From contig CATXYA010000008.1 in NCBI GenBank assembly GCA_958403605.1, forward strand, positions 1 through 13,893: 13,893 nt of DNA, written 5' to 3'. This document shows, one piece after another, positions 1-5,673 of this stretch. The position numbers and the translations under genes are program-made. Under the pieces are notes generated by a model that was not told the DNA's origin, did no database searches, and was given only the letters and a program-made list of their open reading frames with translations. Numbering within the stretch: position 1 is the stretch's first letter; each line of letters opens with the position of its first letter. The DNA comes from an uncultured Oscillospiraceae bacterium (GTDB lineage Bacteria > Bacillota > Clostridia > Oscillospirales > Ruminococcaceae).

Positions 1-23
1 CCTGCGCGCGGCGGGCGGAACAG

Positions 24-52
24 TTGCTTTTCCCCGAAGATTGCGATAAAAT
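24..52 (+). promoter_or_regulatory. Sigma-A type promoter for the GntR regulator
   Basis: A TTGCTT -35 box (24-29) and a TAAAAT -10 box (47-52) are separated by exactly 17 bases. Transcription would begin near 59, giving a leader of about 30 bases before the ATG at 89. The AT-rich block stands out from GC-rich surroundings. No operator dyad is obvious. Confidence 0.6.
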
Positions 53-88
53 ATTACCAGCGGATCCGCGAAAGTGAGAAGGGAAATT

Positions 89-796
89 ATGAAGGCCTCT
101 GCGCTTTACACCGAAGTTTATAAAAAGATCCTGGATGCCATCACCAGCGGCGAGTATCCGGAAAATTCCCCGCTGCCCGCCGAGCGGGCGCTCTGCGACA
201 AATATTACGTGAGCCGCTCCACCCTGCGCGCGGCGCTGACGCTTTTGAATAAGGCCGAGGTGGTCTACACCATCCCCGGCGCGGGCACCTTTGTGCGCCC
301 CCAGGTGTTCAAGCAGCCTTTAACGCGATTTTATTCTTTTACGGATACGCTGAAAAACAACAACATCCTCATCCACAACGATATCGTCAGCTATGAGCTG
401 GTGCGGGCGGACCAAACCTTGGCCCGCAAAACGGGGTATGCCGAGGGCGCCGCGTTCCACAAGCTGGTGCGCCTGCGCTCGGCCCAGGACTACCCGTTGA
501 TGATGGAGACCACTTATCTGCCGCAAAGCCGTTTCGTCAAGCTGGATCTGGACACGCTGGCAAAGGGCTCGCTTTACGAATTCCTCAAGATCAAATACAG
601 CTTTGCCCCCAACAACGCCAGCGAGGAACTGCGGCCCGTCATGCCCCTGCCGCGGGAAAAGGAGCTGCTGCAGATCCCCAGCAACGTGCCCTGCTTTTTG
701 GTGGAGCGCTTCACCTACGAGGACAGCCTCCTGAGCGAGTACACCAAGTCCATCATCCGCGGCGACAAATACATCTTCCACGTAGACCTGCAGTGA
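89..796 (+). CDS. GntR-family (HutC/UTRA) transcriptional regulator
   Basis: A 235-residue regulator of the GntR family, HutC subfamily. Residues 1-70 form the winged helix-turn-helix: a LYTEVYKKILDAI first helix, the LPAERAL segment, the recognition helix near VSRSTLRAAL (41-50) and the wing ending GAGTFV (64-69). Residues about 78-232 match a UTRA effector domain, with the usual LVRLRS strand and a C-terminal FLVERFTYE segment. Family members are dimeric DNA-binding proteins released by a small ligand, often a phosphosugar or amino acid derivative; the ligand cannot be read from sequence. The ATG at 89 is preferred over the in-frame GTG at 74 because the purine-rich AGAAGGGA lies just upstream of it and the GTG has no site. 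It has its own promoter and the next gene points the other way, so it appears monocistronic. Any neighbouring target gene would lie left of the window. Confidence 0.9.
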   Translation: MKASALYTEVYKKILDAITSGEYPENSPLPAERALCDKYYVSRSTLRAALTLLNKAEVVYTIPGAGTFVRPQVFKQPLTRFYSFTDTLKNNNILIHNDIVSYELVRADQTLARKTGYAEGAAFHKLVRLRSAQDYPLMMETTYLPQSRFVKLDLDTLAKGSLYEFLKIKYSFAPNNASEELRPVMPLPREKELLQIPSNVPCFLVERFTYEDSLLSEYTKSIIRGDKYIFHVDLQ

Positions 797-892
797 CGCC
801 TTGCGGCGCGCTGCAAAACGGCGCGCAAAGAAAAAGAATAAGAGGTTCCCTACCGGGCCTGGGATACGGCCATCGATCAAGCAAAACAATAA

Positions 893-940
893 AACCCACC
901 ACCTGCAACAACTTCCTAGGGTCGTTGCAGGTGGTGGGTT
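893..940 (-). terminator. Long hairpin, probable terminator of the padR/HAAS unit
   Basis: A perfect 17-bp inverted repeat (893-909 with 924-940) has a 14-base loop containing CCTAGG. On the minus strand the stem is followed directly by a T-rich run (GGGTTTTATTGTTTT), as expected for intrinsic termination of the genes ending at 1028. On the plus strand the stem is followed only by TTCTT, so it may terminate the GntR gene less efficiently. The arms are longer than in a typical terminator. Confidence 0.65.
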
Positions 941-1027
941 CTTGGTATGCCGTTTTTCCGCGCACCCTATGGTGCAATCGCCGCCGCTGCGGAGGAGGGG
1001 GCGCGTACAAGCCTTTTCGTTCCCCTT

Positions 1028-2068
1028 TCAGGGCACAAATTTCACGTCGATGCCACCGTTGGTGGTGTGGACGCGCAGACACTTGGGGCGGCTGTCGATG
1101 CGGGTGTTGACAAGGTTGCTGTTGGCGTTGGAGGTGTAAGCTTCGATGCTGAACTCCTGCGCCTCGCCCCGGATGCGGGCGTGGACGGCGGCGTTTTTCG
1201 TCTGCAGGCGGATATCGTCAGCCAGCAGGTCGGACACATGAAGCGCACCGTTGGTGGTGCTCAGGGCCACGGCGGGGCCCGCGCAGTCGTCGGCATGGAT
1301 GCCGGCATTGGTGGTCTCCCCTTCCAGGCGTTTTTGCACCGTCACCTGCTTCAAGCGCAGCGCGGCATTGCTCGCCTGGGCCAGCAGCGTATCCGCCGCC
1401 GTGCGGGATACCTCCACCGCGGCGTTCTTCGTCTGGGCGCGCAGGTCGGCGGCTCCCAGGTCCGTCAATTCGATCTTGGCGTTTTTCGTGCGGCAGTCCA
1501 GCAGCTGCAGATATTTGAAGCCCTCGGCCACGATGCGCTCGTTCTGTGTTGTCACGCGGATGACGCCTTTGAAATCAGAGGGCAGCTCCACGGTGATCCG
1601 GCGCTGGGGGCACCGGCGGAACAGCTGGAACAGCACCGTCTCATGCACCTGCTGGGAAAAATGCAGCAGCCCCTCCACTTCGGTACAGGTGACGGTATCC
1701 ACCTCGGGGCCGAAGCCTTTATAGTGCAGACGGGCGGTACCGCCCGCCACGGGCACCAGCGTCACCTTGGCGTTCTGTGCCTCCACCACCACTTCCCGGG
1801 GCCGCTGGCGGGCGGTGTACTCCCAGGTGCCGTCCTCCGGCTCCTGCTCACGGATGCCGGGCGCCGGGGTGCCGTACTCCGCCAGCAGCTTGCGCGCGGC
1901 CTCCTCCGGGCTGCCGAAGCTCGCCAGCACCGTTTCCTCGTCCTCGCCGCCCTCCAGGGCGTCCTCCAGGATCTCCGTGTAATAGGCCTCCACCTGCTCC
2001 CGCTCCGCGGGCGTCAGGTCTGCCAAGCCGTTCATCAAACGCTCAAAAAAATCACTGCGCTCCATCAT
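1028..2068 (-). CDS. HAAS (DUF1700-like) N-terminus fused to a DUF4097 beta-ladder domain
   Basis: A 346-residue protein of unknown biochemical role. Residues 1-65 are helical and resemble the HAAS/DUF1700 module that accompanies PadR regulators (MERSDFFERLMNGLADL, then a segment with FGSPEEAARKLL). A Pro/Glu-rich linker (67-90) leads to a DUF4097-type beta-ladder with rungs carrying N-A or N-G: 97-102, 173-179, 193-201, 212-220, 231-239, 252-259, 271-278, 289-297, 312-320 and 335-342, about 19-23 residues apart from residue 193 on. I see no signal peptide or membrane helix, although related proteins are often membrane-anchored. The ATG at 2068 is chosen because AGGAGGG lies 5 bases upstream; a second ATG follows directly. 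The start lies 17 bases inside padR, implying translational coupling. By family association it may act with PadR in an envelope-stress type response; that is inference. Confidence 0.85.
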   Translation of the reverse strand: MMERSDFFERLMNGLADLTPAEREQVEAYYTEILEDALEGGEDEETVLASFGSPEEAARKLLAEYGTPAPGIREQEPEDGTWEYTARQRPREVVVEAQNAKVTLVPVAGGTARLHYKGFGPEVDTVTCTEVEGLLHFSQQVHETVLFQLFRRCPQRRITVELPSDFKGVIRVTTQNERIVAEGFKYLQLLDCRTKNAKIELTDLGAADLRAQTKNAAVEVSRTAADTLLAQASNAALRLKQVTVQKRLEGETTNAGIHADDCAGPAVALSTTNGALHVSDLLADDIRLQTKNAAVHARIRGEAQEFSIEAYTSNANSNLVNTRIDSRPKCLRVHTTNGGIDVKFVP

Positions 2069-2387
2069 TCGGTCCCTCCTTGCTGTTTTCCGCCACAAAG
2101 CGATAAATGCCCTGCAGTTCTTCCCACTCTTCCAAAAACGCCCGGATGCGCTGCCGCCCGGCCGCCGTCAGCTGAAAATACTTGCGGGTGCGGCCTGCGT
2201 GCTCCCGCTGCTGGGTGGTCAGGCATCCCGCCGCCTCCAAGCGCCGCAGGATGGGATATAACGTAGATTCGCTGATCTCGATGCAGGCCGAGACGTCGCC
2301 CACGATCTTGTAGCCGTAGGACGGCCCCTGTGCCAGCACCGCCAGCACACATACCTCCAGGACGCCTTTTTTGCGCTGGGTATCCAA
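2052..2387 (-). CDS. PadR-family transcriptional regulator
   Basis: A 111-residue PadR regulator, the usual size for subfamily 2, which has a single short C-terminal helix. The winged helix spans residues about 8-80: SYGYKI (23-28), the recognition region SESTLYPILRRLEAAGCL (39-56) and the wing GRTRKYFQLTAAG (65-77). Residues 78-98 form the C-terminal dimerisation helix. The start is a TTG at 2387, with AGGAG 7 bases upstream and no nearby ATG; it gives the normal family N-terminus. It is the first gene of a two-gene unit and its 3' end overlaps the HAAS-DUF4097 gene by 17 bases. PadR proteins of this type commonly repress their own promoter, and a dyad sits on the promoter here. The effector is unknown. 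Confidence 0.92.
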   Translation of the reverse strand: MDTQRKKGVLEVCVLAVLAQGPSYGYKIVGDVSACIEISESTLYPILRRLEAAGCLTTQQREHAGRTRKYFQLTAAGRQRIRAFLEEWEELQGIYRFVAENSKEGPNDGAQ

Positions 2388-2408
2388 GCCGCCTCTCCTC
2401 CCCTCTTG

Positions 2409-2442
2409 ATACTATGCGTTGCATACTATGTATTATATAGTA
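2409..2442. promoter_or_regulatory. Candidate PadR operator dyad
   Basis: ATACTATG occurs twice (2409-2416 and 2423-2430), 14 bases apart. Bases 2409-2429 form a dyad with 9-base arms around GTT and one mismatch. A further inverted pair, TACTAT (2424-2429) with ATAGTA (2437-2442), overlaps the -10 box of the padR promoter. Autoregulation by PadR is the expected use; no binding data exist here. Confidence 0.5.
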
Positions 2443-2464
2443 CACTTCTTTTCCGGTTTGTCAA
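2437..2464 (-). promoter_or_regulatory. Promoter of the padR / HAAS-DUF4097 unit
   Basis: On the minus strand a consensus TTGACA (2464-2459) is followed after 16 bases by TACTAT (2442-2437). A TATAAT further downstream would need a 21-base spacer, so it is less likely. The start site would fall inside the dyad at 2409-2442, which suits repression. Confidence 0.6.
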
Positions 2465-2543
2465 GCATCCTTTTGTAAAATGGAGATAAATTTTTTCAGC
2501 GGCTGTAAATAGGCTCTCAAACAGGCGGCCTTGGCGTACTTAC

Positions 2544-2583
2544 AAAAAAGAAAAACGGCGCCTCTTAACGAGACGCCGTTTTT
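2544..2583 (-). terminator. Intrinsic terminator of the FMN_bind lipoprotein gene
   Basis: Arms 2551-2564 and 2570-2583 pair around a 5-base TTAAC loop. The single non-Watson-Crick position is a G-U pair in minus-strand RNA but a C-A mismatch in plus-strand RNA. On the minus strand the stem is followed by TTTTTCTTTTTT. It lies about 25 bases past the stop at 2609. Confidence 0.88.
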
Positions 2584-2608
2584 CAGGAAGCCGAGCTGAA
2601 AATTTTGC

Positions 2609-3037
2609 TTACTCTGCTTCGTTTTCCACAATGATGGTGCCTTCCGTCTCGCCCTTGCTGTCCTCAATGGCTTTCAGCAGGCTCTTGGCGGATTCGCTGC
2701 CCCAGGTGGCGCCGGCCACCGTGTCCACGTTTTTCGAGGAAGAGGCTTTCTTCACGTTTTCCTCGATCTTGGGCATCCACTCGGACGGAGAATACTCCAT
2801 GGGGTAGTCCTCAAACGTGGTCTCGCTTTTCAGCTTGCCCGTCTCCACATTCTTGGAGTCGAAGTCCGCCTCCACGATCTTGCCGTCCTTGTAGGTAACG
2901 GTGAGATAATCCTTGTAATCATGGGAAGCGTTTTTCATCTCCGCCGTATAGGTGCCGTCTGGCATTTTGCTGGCGCCGCACGCGGCCAAGGACAGAGCCA
3001 TCACCGCGCAAACGGCGATCGCAAATAACTTTTTCAT
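2609..3037 (-). CDS. FMN_bind-domain lipoprotein
   Basis: A 142-residue secreted lipoprotein. Residues 1-20 are a lipoprotein signal peptide: KK, a hydrophobic core, then the lipobox LAAC with Cys20 as lipidation site. The mature part is a single FMN_bind domain, with DGTYTAEM (27-34), the strand pair around DGKIVEADFD (51-60) and the flavinylation-type motif DTVAGAT (105-111). In this family ApbE attaches FMN covalently to the motif Thr, here Thr111. The residue before GAT is Ala instead of the more usual Ser/Thr. Single-domain proteins like this resemble flavinylated extracellular electron-transfer lipoproteins of Firmicutes (PplA-type), but no ApbE, NDH-2 or Rnf gene is present in the window. 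Start at the ATG 3037, with AAAGGAGGG upstream. The gene has its own promoter and terminator, so it is monocistronic. Confidence 0.88.
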   Translation of the reverse strand: MKKLFAIAVCAVMALSLAACGASKMPDGTYTAEMKNASHDYKDYLTVTYKDGKIVEADFDSKNVETGKLKSETTFEDYPMEYSPSEWMPKIEENVKKASSSKNVDTVAGATWGSESAKSLLKAIEDSKGETEGTIIVENEAE

Positions 3038-3091
3038 ACGGTTTCCCTCCTTTCCCTTCAGGTCTGTGCCAGCGCAAACCGGCACCATTTT

Positions 3092-3120
3092 AGTATACTT
3101 TATTTTTTACCATTTGACTA
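3092..3120 (-). promoter_or_regulatory. Promoter of the FMN_bind lipoprotein gene
   Basis: Minus-strand TATACT (3097-3092) is the -10 box. The hexamer 17 bases upstream, TAGTCA (3120-3115), is a 4/6 match to the -35 consensus. The spacer is A-rich. The -10 lies within the palindrome AGTATACT (3092-3099). The leader is about 50 bases. Confidence 0.5.
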
Positions 3121-3138
3121 GAGAATAATCACAAAAAG

Positions 3139-3172
3139 AAAAGAGAACCTGTCAAAAAACAGGCTCTCTTTT
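3139..3172 (-). terminator. Intrinsic terminator of the zinc-ribbon gene
   Basis: Arms 3139-3152 and 3159-3172 pair around a short A-rich loop. One position pairs as G-U only in minus-strand RNA. The stem is followed on that strand by TTCTTTTTG. It lies about 35 bases past the stop of the zinc-ribbon gene at 3206 and serves nothing on the plus strand. Confidence 0.85.
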
Positions 3173-3205
3173 TAGTTAGTCTGCACAAAAAGGAATGCGA
3201 GAGGC

Positions 3206-3490
3206 TTAGGCCTCGCCGTTCTCCTTCATCTTCGCGAAGCATTCGCTGCAGTAGACAGGGCGGTCCTCACGGGGCTTGAAGGGCACACGGGCCTCTTTGC
3301 CGCAGGAGGCGCAGGTAGCGGTGTACATCTCGCGGGTGCCACGGGTGGCGTTTTTGCGGTTGTCACGGCAGGATTTGCAGCGCTGGGGCTCGTTCTCGAA
3401 GCCACGGCTGGCATAGAACTCCTGCTCACCGGCGGTGAACACGAACTCCTGACCGCAATCTTTGCAAACTAAGGTTTTGTCTTCGAACAT
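3206..3490 (-). CDS. Small protein with two zinc ribbons
   Basis: A 94-residue protein of the conserved clostridial zinc-ribbon family that begins MFEDKTLVCKDCGQEF. Two treble-clef-like sites are visible: Cys9/Cys12 with Cys38/Cys41, and Cys60/Cys63 with Cys81/Cys84. The linker FTAGEQEFYASRGFENEP is characteristic of the family. No enzymatic function is established; nucleic acid or ribosome-associated binding is a guess from the fold and basic residues. The ATG at 3490 is chosen over an in-frame TTG at 3505 because it gives the standard family N-terminus and has GGAG 9 bases upstream. Its leader contains the tRNA-like element at 3519-3586, and no separate promoter is evident, so it may be cotranscribed with the sigma factor gene upstream. 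Confidence 0.85.
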   Translation of the reverse strand: MFEDKTLVCKDCGQEFVFTAGEQEFYASRGFENEPQRCKSCRDNRKNATRGTREMYTATCASCGKEARVPFKPREDRPVYCSECFAKMKENGEA

Positions 3491-3518
3491 TTTGGATATC
3501 TCCAATCAATTGAAATTT

Positions 3519-3586
3519 GCCCGCGGAAGGATTCAAACCGACACCTTTGATCTGGGACCAACGCTCTGACTTTAAGCTACTGGGGC
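3519..3586 (-). tRNA. Degenerate tRNA-like element, probably a tRNA pseudogene (CCA anticodon position)
   Basis: The minus strand reads as a 68-base cloverleaf. Acceptor GCCCCAG/CGCGGGC has 5 of 7 pairs. TA occupies positions 8-9. The D-stem is GCTT/GAGC with a 7-base loop AAAGTCA. The anticodon arm is GTTGG/TCAAA with loop TCCCAGA, which would place CCA (Trp) at the anticodon. The variable region is only 3 bases, and the T-arm is GTCGG/CCTTC with loop TTTGAAT. Departures from a functional tRNA are C instead of U at position 33, no GG pair in the D-loop, T instead of C56, two T-stem mismatches and no encoded CCA. ATTT/AAAT outside the acceptor (3515-3518 with 3589-3592) extends the stem past a 2-base bulge. 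It may be a decayed tRNA or a tRNA-shaped leader element of the zinc-ribbon gene. Confidence 0.45.
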
Positions 3587-3615
3587 ACAAATATCGCTGA
3601 CACCCTAACGGGCGT

Positions 3616-4164
3616 TCAGGGAACGATTTTCAGCTTCTGGCGCACGCGCTGCAGCGCATTGTCCACCGCTTTGGGGGTGACGGACAACCGCTGGGCAATG
3701 GCGGCGTAGGACTGGCCGTCCAAAAAGGACACCAGTACCTGCCGCTCCAGGGGCGACAGACGCTCGGCGATGCTCTGCATCGTCTGAGAATATTCCTCAC
3801 GGGTCTCCGCCTGCTCTTCCGGGCCGGCCTGCACCGCAGGATCTTCCGGGTCCTCGAAAGGCTCCGGCGACACCAGCTCCCGGTCCTTGCGCCGCAGCGC
3901 CTTGCGCACCGCGTCGGTGACGGCATTGCGGATGCAGGCTGTGGCGTAGGTTTGGAACGAGGCGCCCTTTTCCGGCCGGTAGGTATCGATGGCGGAAAAA
4001 AGGCCAATGATCCCCTCCTGCACCGCGTCGTCAAACTCCAACACCGCGGCATGCGCGGCGGCGGAGCGGATGGCGGGCATGGCGTGGGCGAGCACACAGG
4101 CTACCGCCTGTTCATCGCCCGCCCTGGCCTGTTCGACTTGGGAAAGGACCGTCTCATGTTCCAT
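3616..4164 (-). CDS. SigH-like RNA polymerase sigma factor, short form
   Basis: A 182-residue sigma-70 family protein most like the sporulation/stationary-phase sigma factor SigH. Region 2 covers about residues 16-93, including FDDAVQEGIIGLFSAID (44-60) for core binding, then KGASFQTYATACIRNAV (66-82) for -10 recognition. A Glu/Pro-rich linker (97-125) follows. Region 4 covers 127-180, with LSPLERQVLVSFLDGQSY and the helix-turn-helix TPKAVDNALQRVRQKLK (163-179), close to the SigH pattern. At 182 residues it is shorter than the roughly 218 of Bacillus SigH, mainly at the N-terminus and linker. The usual secE-type neighbours of sigH are absent, so it could be a lineage-specific paralogue. The start ATG has AGGTG 5 bases upstream and lies under a near-consensus promoter. 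In RNA polymerase it would direct a subset of promoters; targets are unknown. Confidence 0.85.
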   Translation of the reverse strand: MEHETVLSQVEQARAGDEQAVACVLAHAMPAIRSAAAHAAVLEFDDAVQEGIIGLFSAIDTYRPEKGASFQTYATACIRNAVTDAVRKALRRKDRELVSPEPFEDPEDPAVQAGPEEQAETREEYSQTMQSIAERLSPLERQVLVSFLDGQSYAAIAQRLSVTPKAVDNALQRVRQKLKIVP

Positions 4165-4187
4165 GCAAGCACCTATAAGGCTTCTCT

Positions 4188-4199
4188 ATACTTTAGTAT
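4188..4199. promoter_or_regulatory. Dyad at the sigma factor gene start site
   Basis: ATACT (4188-4192), TT, AGTAT (4195-4199) is a perfect 5-bp dyad that overlaps the end of the -10 box and the predicted start site near 4191. This is where a repressor would block initiation. It resembles the ATACT half-sites near padR, but AT-rich -10 sequence makes chance likely. Confidence 0.3.
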
Positions 4200-4226
4200 T
4201 GTATCGGCAGGCGGGCCAAAAGTCAA
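4198..4226 (-). promoter_or_regulatory. Promoter of the SigH-like gene
   Basis: Minus-strand TTGACT (4226-4221), a 17-base spacer and TACAAT (4203-4198) make a 5/6 plus 5/6 match to the vegetative promoter consensus. The leader to the ATG at 4164 is about 26 bases. The gene therefore seems to be transcribed by the housekeeping polymerase. Confidence 0.72.
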
Positions 4227-4290
4227 GGAATATTTACCCGCCCGCCGCCGATTCGTGGAAATGACCAGCCGGAAGGCTTTGTCTTTGTGC

Positions 4291-5673
4291 TCAATCACCG
4301 CCGCGCACGGTCAGGTCCCGGATCCACTTGCCGCTGCGGATGCGCACCATGGCCAGCACCGCTTTGATGGGGCTGTCCAGCTTGAGCATGGCATAGACCA
4401 GGGGCACGGGCCAGTGCAGCACCAGGCCCGTCAGCATGCCCATGGGCACGCTGACCAGCCACAGGGCGCCGCAGTCGTACAAAAAGGCGGTGCGGGTGTC
4501 GCCGCCGCCGCGCAGGATGCCCACGATGCACGTGACGTCCACGCCGATGATGAGCTGCAGCAGCGCCAGCACACCGATGATGCTGTAGGCCGCGGCGTAG
4601 GTGTCCGCCGAGACGTTGTACAGCATCAGGAACAGCGGGCGGATGGCAAACAGCAGCAGGCAGTTGAACACGCCCAGCCCCACGCTGAACAGCAGCAGCG
4701 TATTGGCCGTGCGCTTGGCGCGGGGCAGATCGCCCTCGCCGATGGTCTTGCCCGTCAGCACGGCGGCGGCGTTGGCCACGCCGATGACGGAGACGAACGC
4801 CAGCTGGTTGAGCACGCCCGCAATGGAATTGGCCGCCACAAACACGCTGCCGATGCGCCCGATGATGGCCGTGGTGACGGAAAAGCCCACGCCCCACAGC
4901 AGCTCGTTGCCCAGCACGGGCAGGCTGTGGCGGACATAATCCCCCACCAGGCCGTTTTTTAGCTGCAGGCATTGGTGGAAGCGGAAGCCCGTGGTGTTCT
5001 CCCGCGCGTACATGTACACCGTCACCATGACAAGCTCCGAGCAGCGGGCCAAAATGGTGCCCACCGCCGCGCCGCGCACGCCTAAGGCTGGCGCGCCGAA
5101 TTTGCCGAAGATGAACATGTAGTTGAACAGCACGTTCACGAAAAAGCTGACCGCATAGATGGCCGTGGAGATCTTCACCTTTTCCACGGCCCGCAGGCTC
5201 ATCATGTAGTTGTTGGAGATGCTGTAGGGGATGTAGGAAAAGGCCACCAGGGATAAGTAGCCGGCCGCGGCGCGCACCACCTCTTCATCGTGGGTGTAAA
5301 TGCGCATGATGGACTCGGGGATGGCCAAACACAGCACCGTGACGGCCACCGAGGCCACGAACACGATCTGCATGGACAGGCGCATCACCTTGCGGATGCC
5401 CGACAGATCGCCCGCGCCCCAGTACTGGGCAATGAGCACGCTGCCGCCCGAGGACAGGCCGAAGCCGATGCTCATGAGGATGGAAAAGGGCTGGCTGCCC
5501 AAATTGGCGGCGGAGATCGCCACGTCGCCCAGGCTGCCCAGCATCACGCTGTCCATCACGGAAACGCCGAAGCTGATCATGTTCTGCAGCGCGATGGGCA
5601 CGGCGATGGCCAGCACCGTCATCAAAAAGTTTTTGTCAAAGATAAAATGGTTCCGGTACGCTTTGATATTCAT
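4291..5673 (-). CDS. MATE family multidrug/toxin efflux transporter
   Basis: A 460-residue integral membrane protein of the MATE family (NorM/DinF-like), which exports organic cations or other small molecules using a Na+ or H+ gradient. The length and about 12 hydrophobic segments fit the family's two six-helix bundles. Visible family features are the N-terminal VPIALQNMISFGVSVMDSVMLG, GFGLSSGGSVLIAQYWGAGD in the first bundle, GVANAAAVLTGKTIGEGD opening the second, and LRGGGDTRTAF (387-397) near the C-terminus. The substrate cannot be predicted. The ATG at 5673 follows AGGAGAAATC closely. Its first four bases overlap the stop of tex (ATGA), so it is the last gene of the YfhO-tex-MATE operon. 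No good intrinsic terminator is seen between its stop and the sigma factor promoter. Confidence 0.93.
   Translation of the reverse strand: MNIKAYRNHFIFDKNFLMTVLAIAVPIALQNMISFGVSVMDSVMLGSLGDVAISAANLGSQPFSILMSIGFGLSSGGSVLIAQYWGAGDLSGIRKVMRLSMQIVFVASVAVTVLCLAIPESIMRIYTHDEEVVRAAAGYLSLVAFSYIPYSISNNYMMSLRAVEKVKISTAIYAVSFFVNVLFNYMFIFGKFGAPALGVRGAAVGTILARCSELVMVTVYMYARENTTGFRFHQCLQLKNGLVGDYVRHSLPVLGNELLWGVGFSVTTAIIGRIGSVFVAANSIAGVLNQLAFVSVIGVANAAAVLTGKTIGEGDLPRAKRTANTLLLFSVGLGVFNCLLLFAIRPLFLMLYNVSADTYAAAYSIIGVLALLQLIIGVDVTCIVGILRGGGDTRTAFLYDCGALWLVSVPMGMLTGLVLHWPVPLVYAMLKLDSPIKAVLAMVRIRSGKWIRDLTVRGGD

Noticed and set aside
1..49. Open frame from position 2 to a TAA at 47-49, possibly the C-terminus of an upstream gene.
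   Set aside because: Only 15 codons are visible, they match nothing I recognise, and the last part coincides with a good promoter for the GntR gene.
801..828. GC-rich hairpin just after the GntR stop as a plus-strand terminator.
   Set aside because: The stem is only about 6 bp and is followed by an A-rich run, not T's, on the plus strand.
947..2266. Long plus-strand open frame opposite the HAAS-DUF4097 and padR genes.
   Set aside because: It is antisense to two well-supported genes, is rich in Gly/His/Gln/Ala as expected for the complement of GC-rich coding DNA, and has no ribosome site.
3519..3586. T-box leader for the zinc-ribbon gene.
   Set aside because: No T-box bulge sequence (TGGnACCGCG), specifier stem or terminator/antiterminator pair is present; the resemblance is to a tRNA.
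3603..3621. Small hairpin at the 3' end of the sigma factor gene as a terminator.
   Set aside because: It has a bulge, a 2-base loop and no following T-tract on the minus strand, so readthrough into the tRNA-like region is more likely.
4206..4246. Inverted repeat GGCGGG/CCCGCC as terminator of the MATE operon.
   Set aside because: The stem is 6 bp with a 21-base loop, has no T-tract, and lies over the sigma factor promoter.
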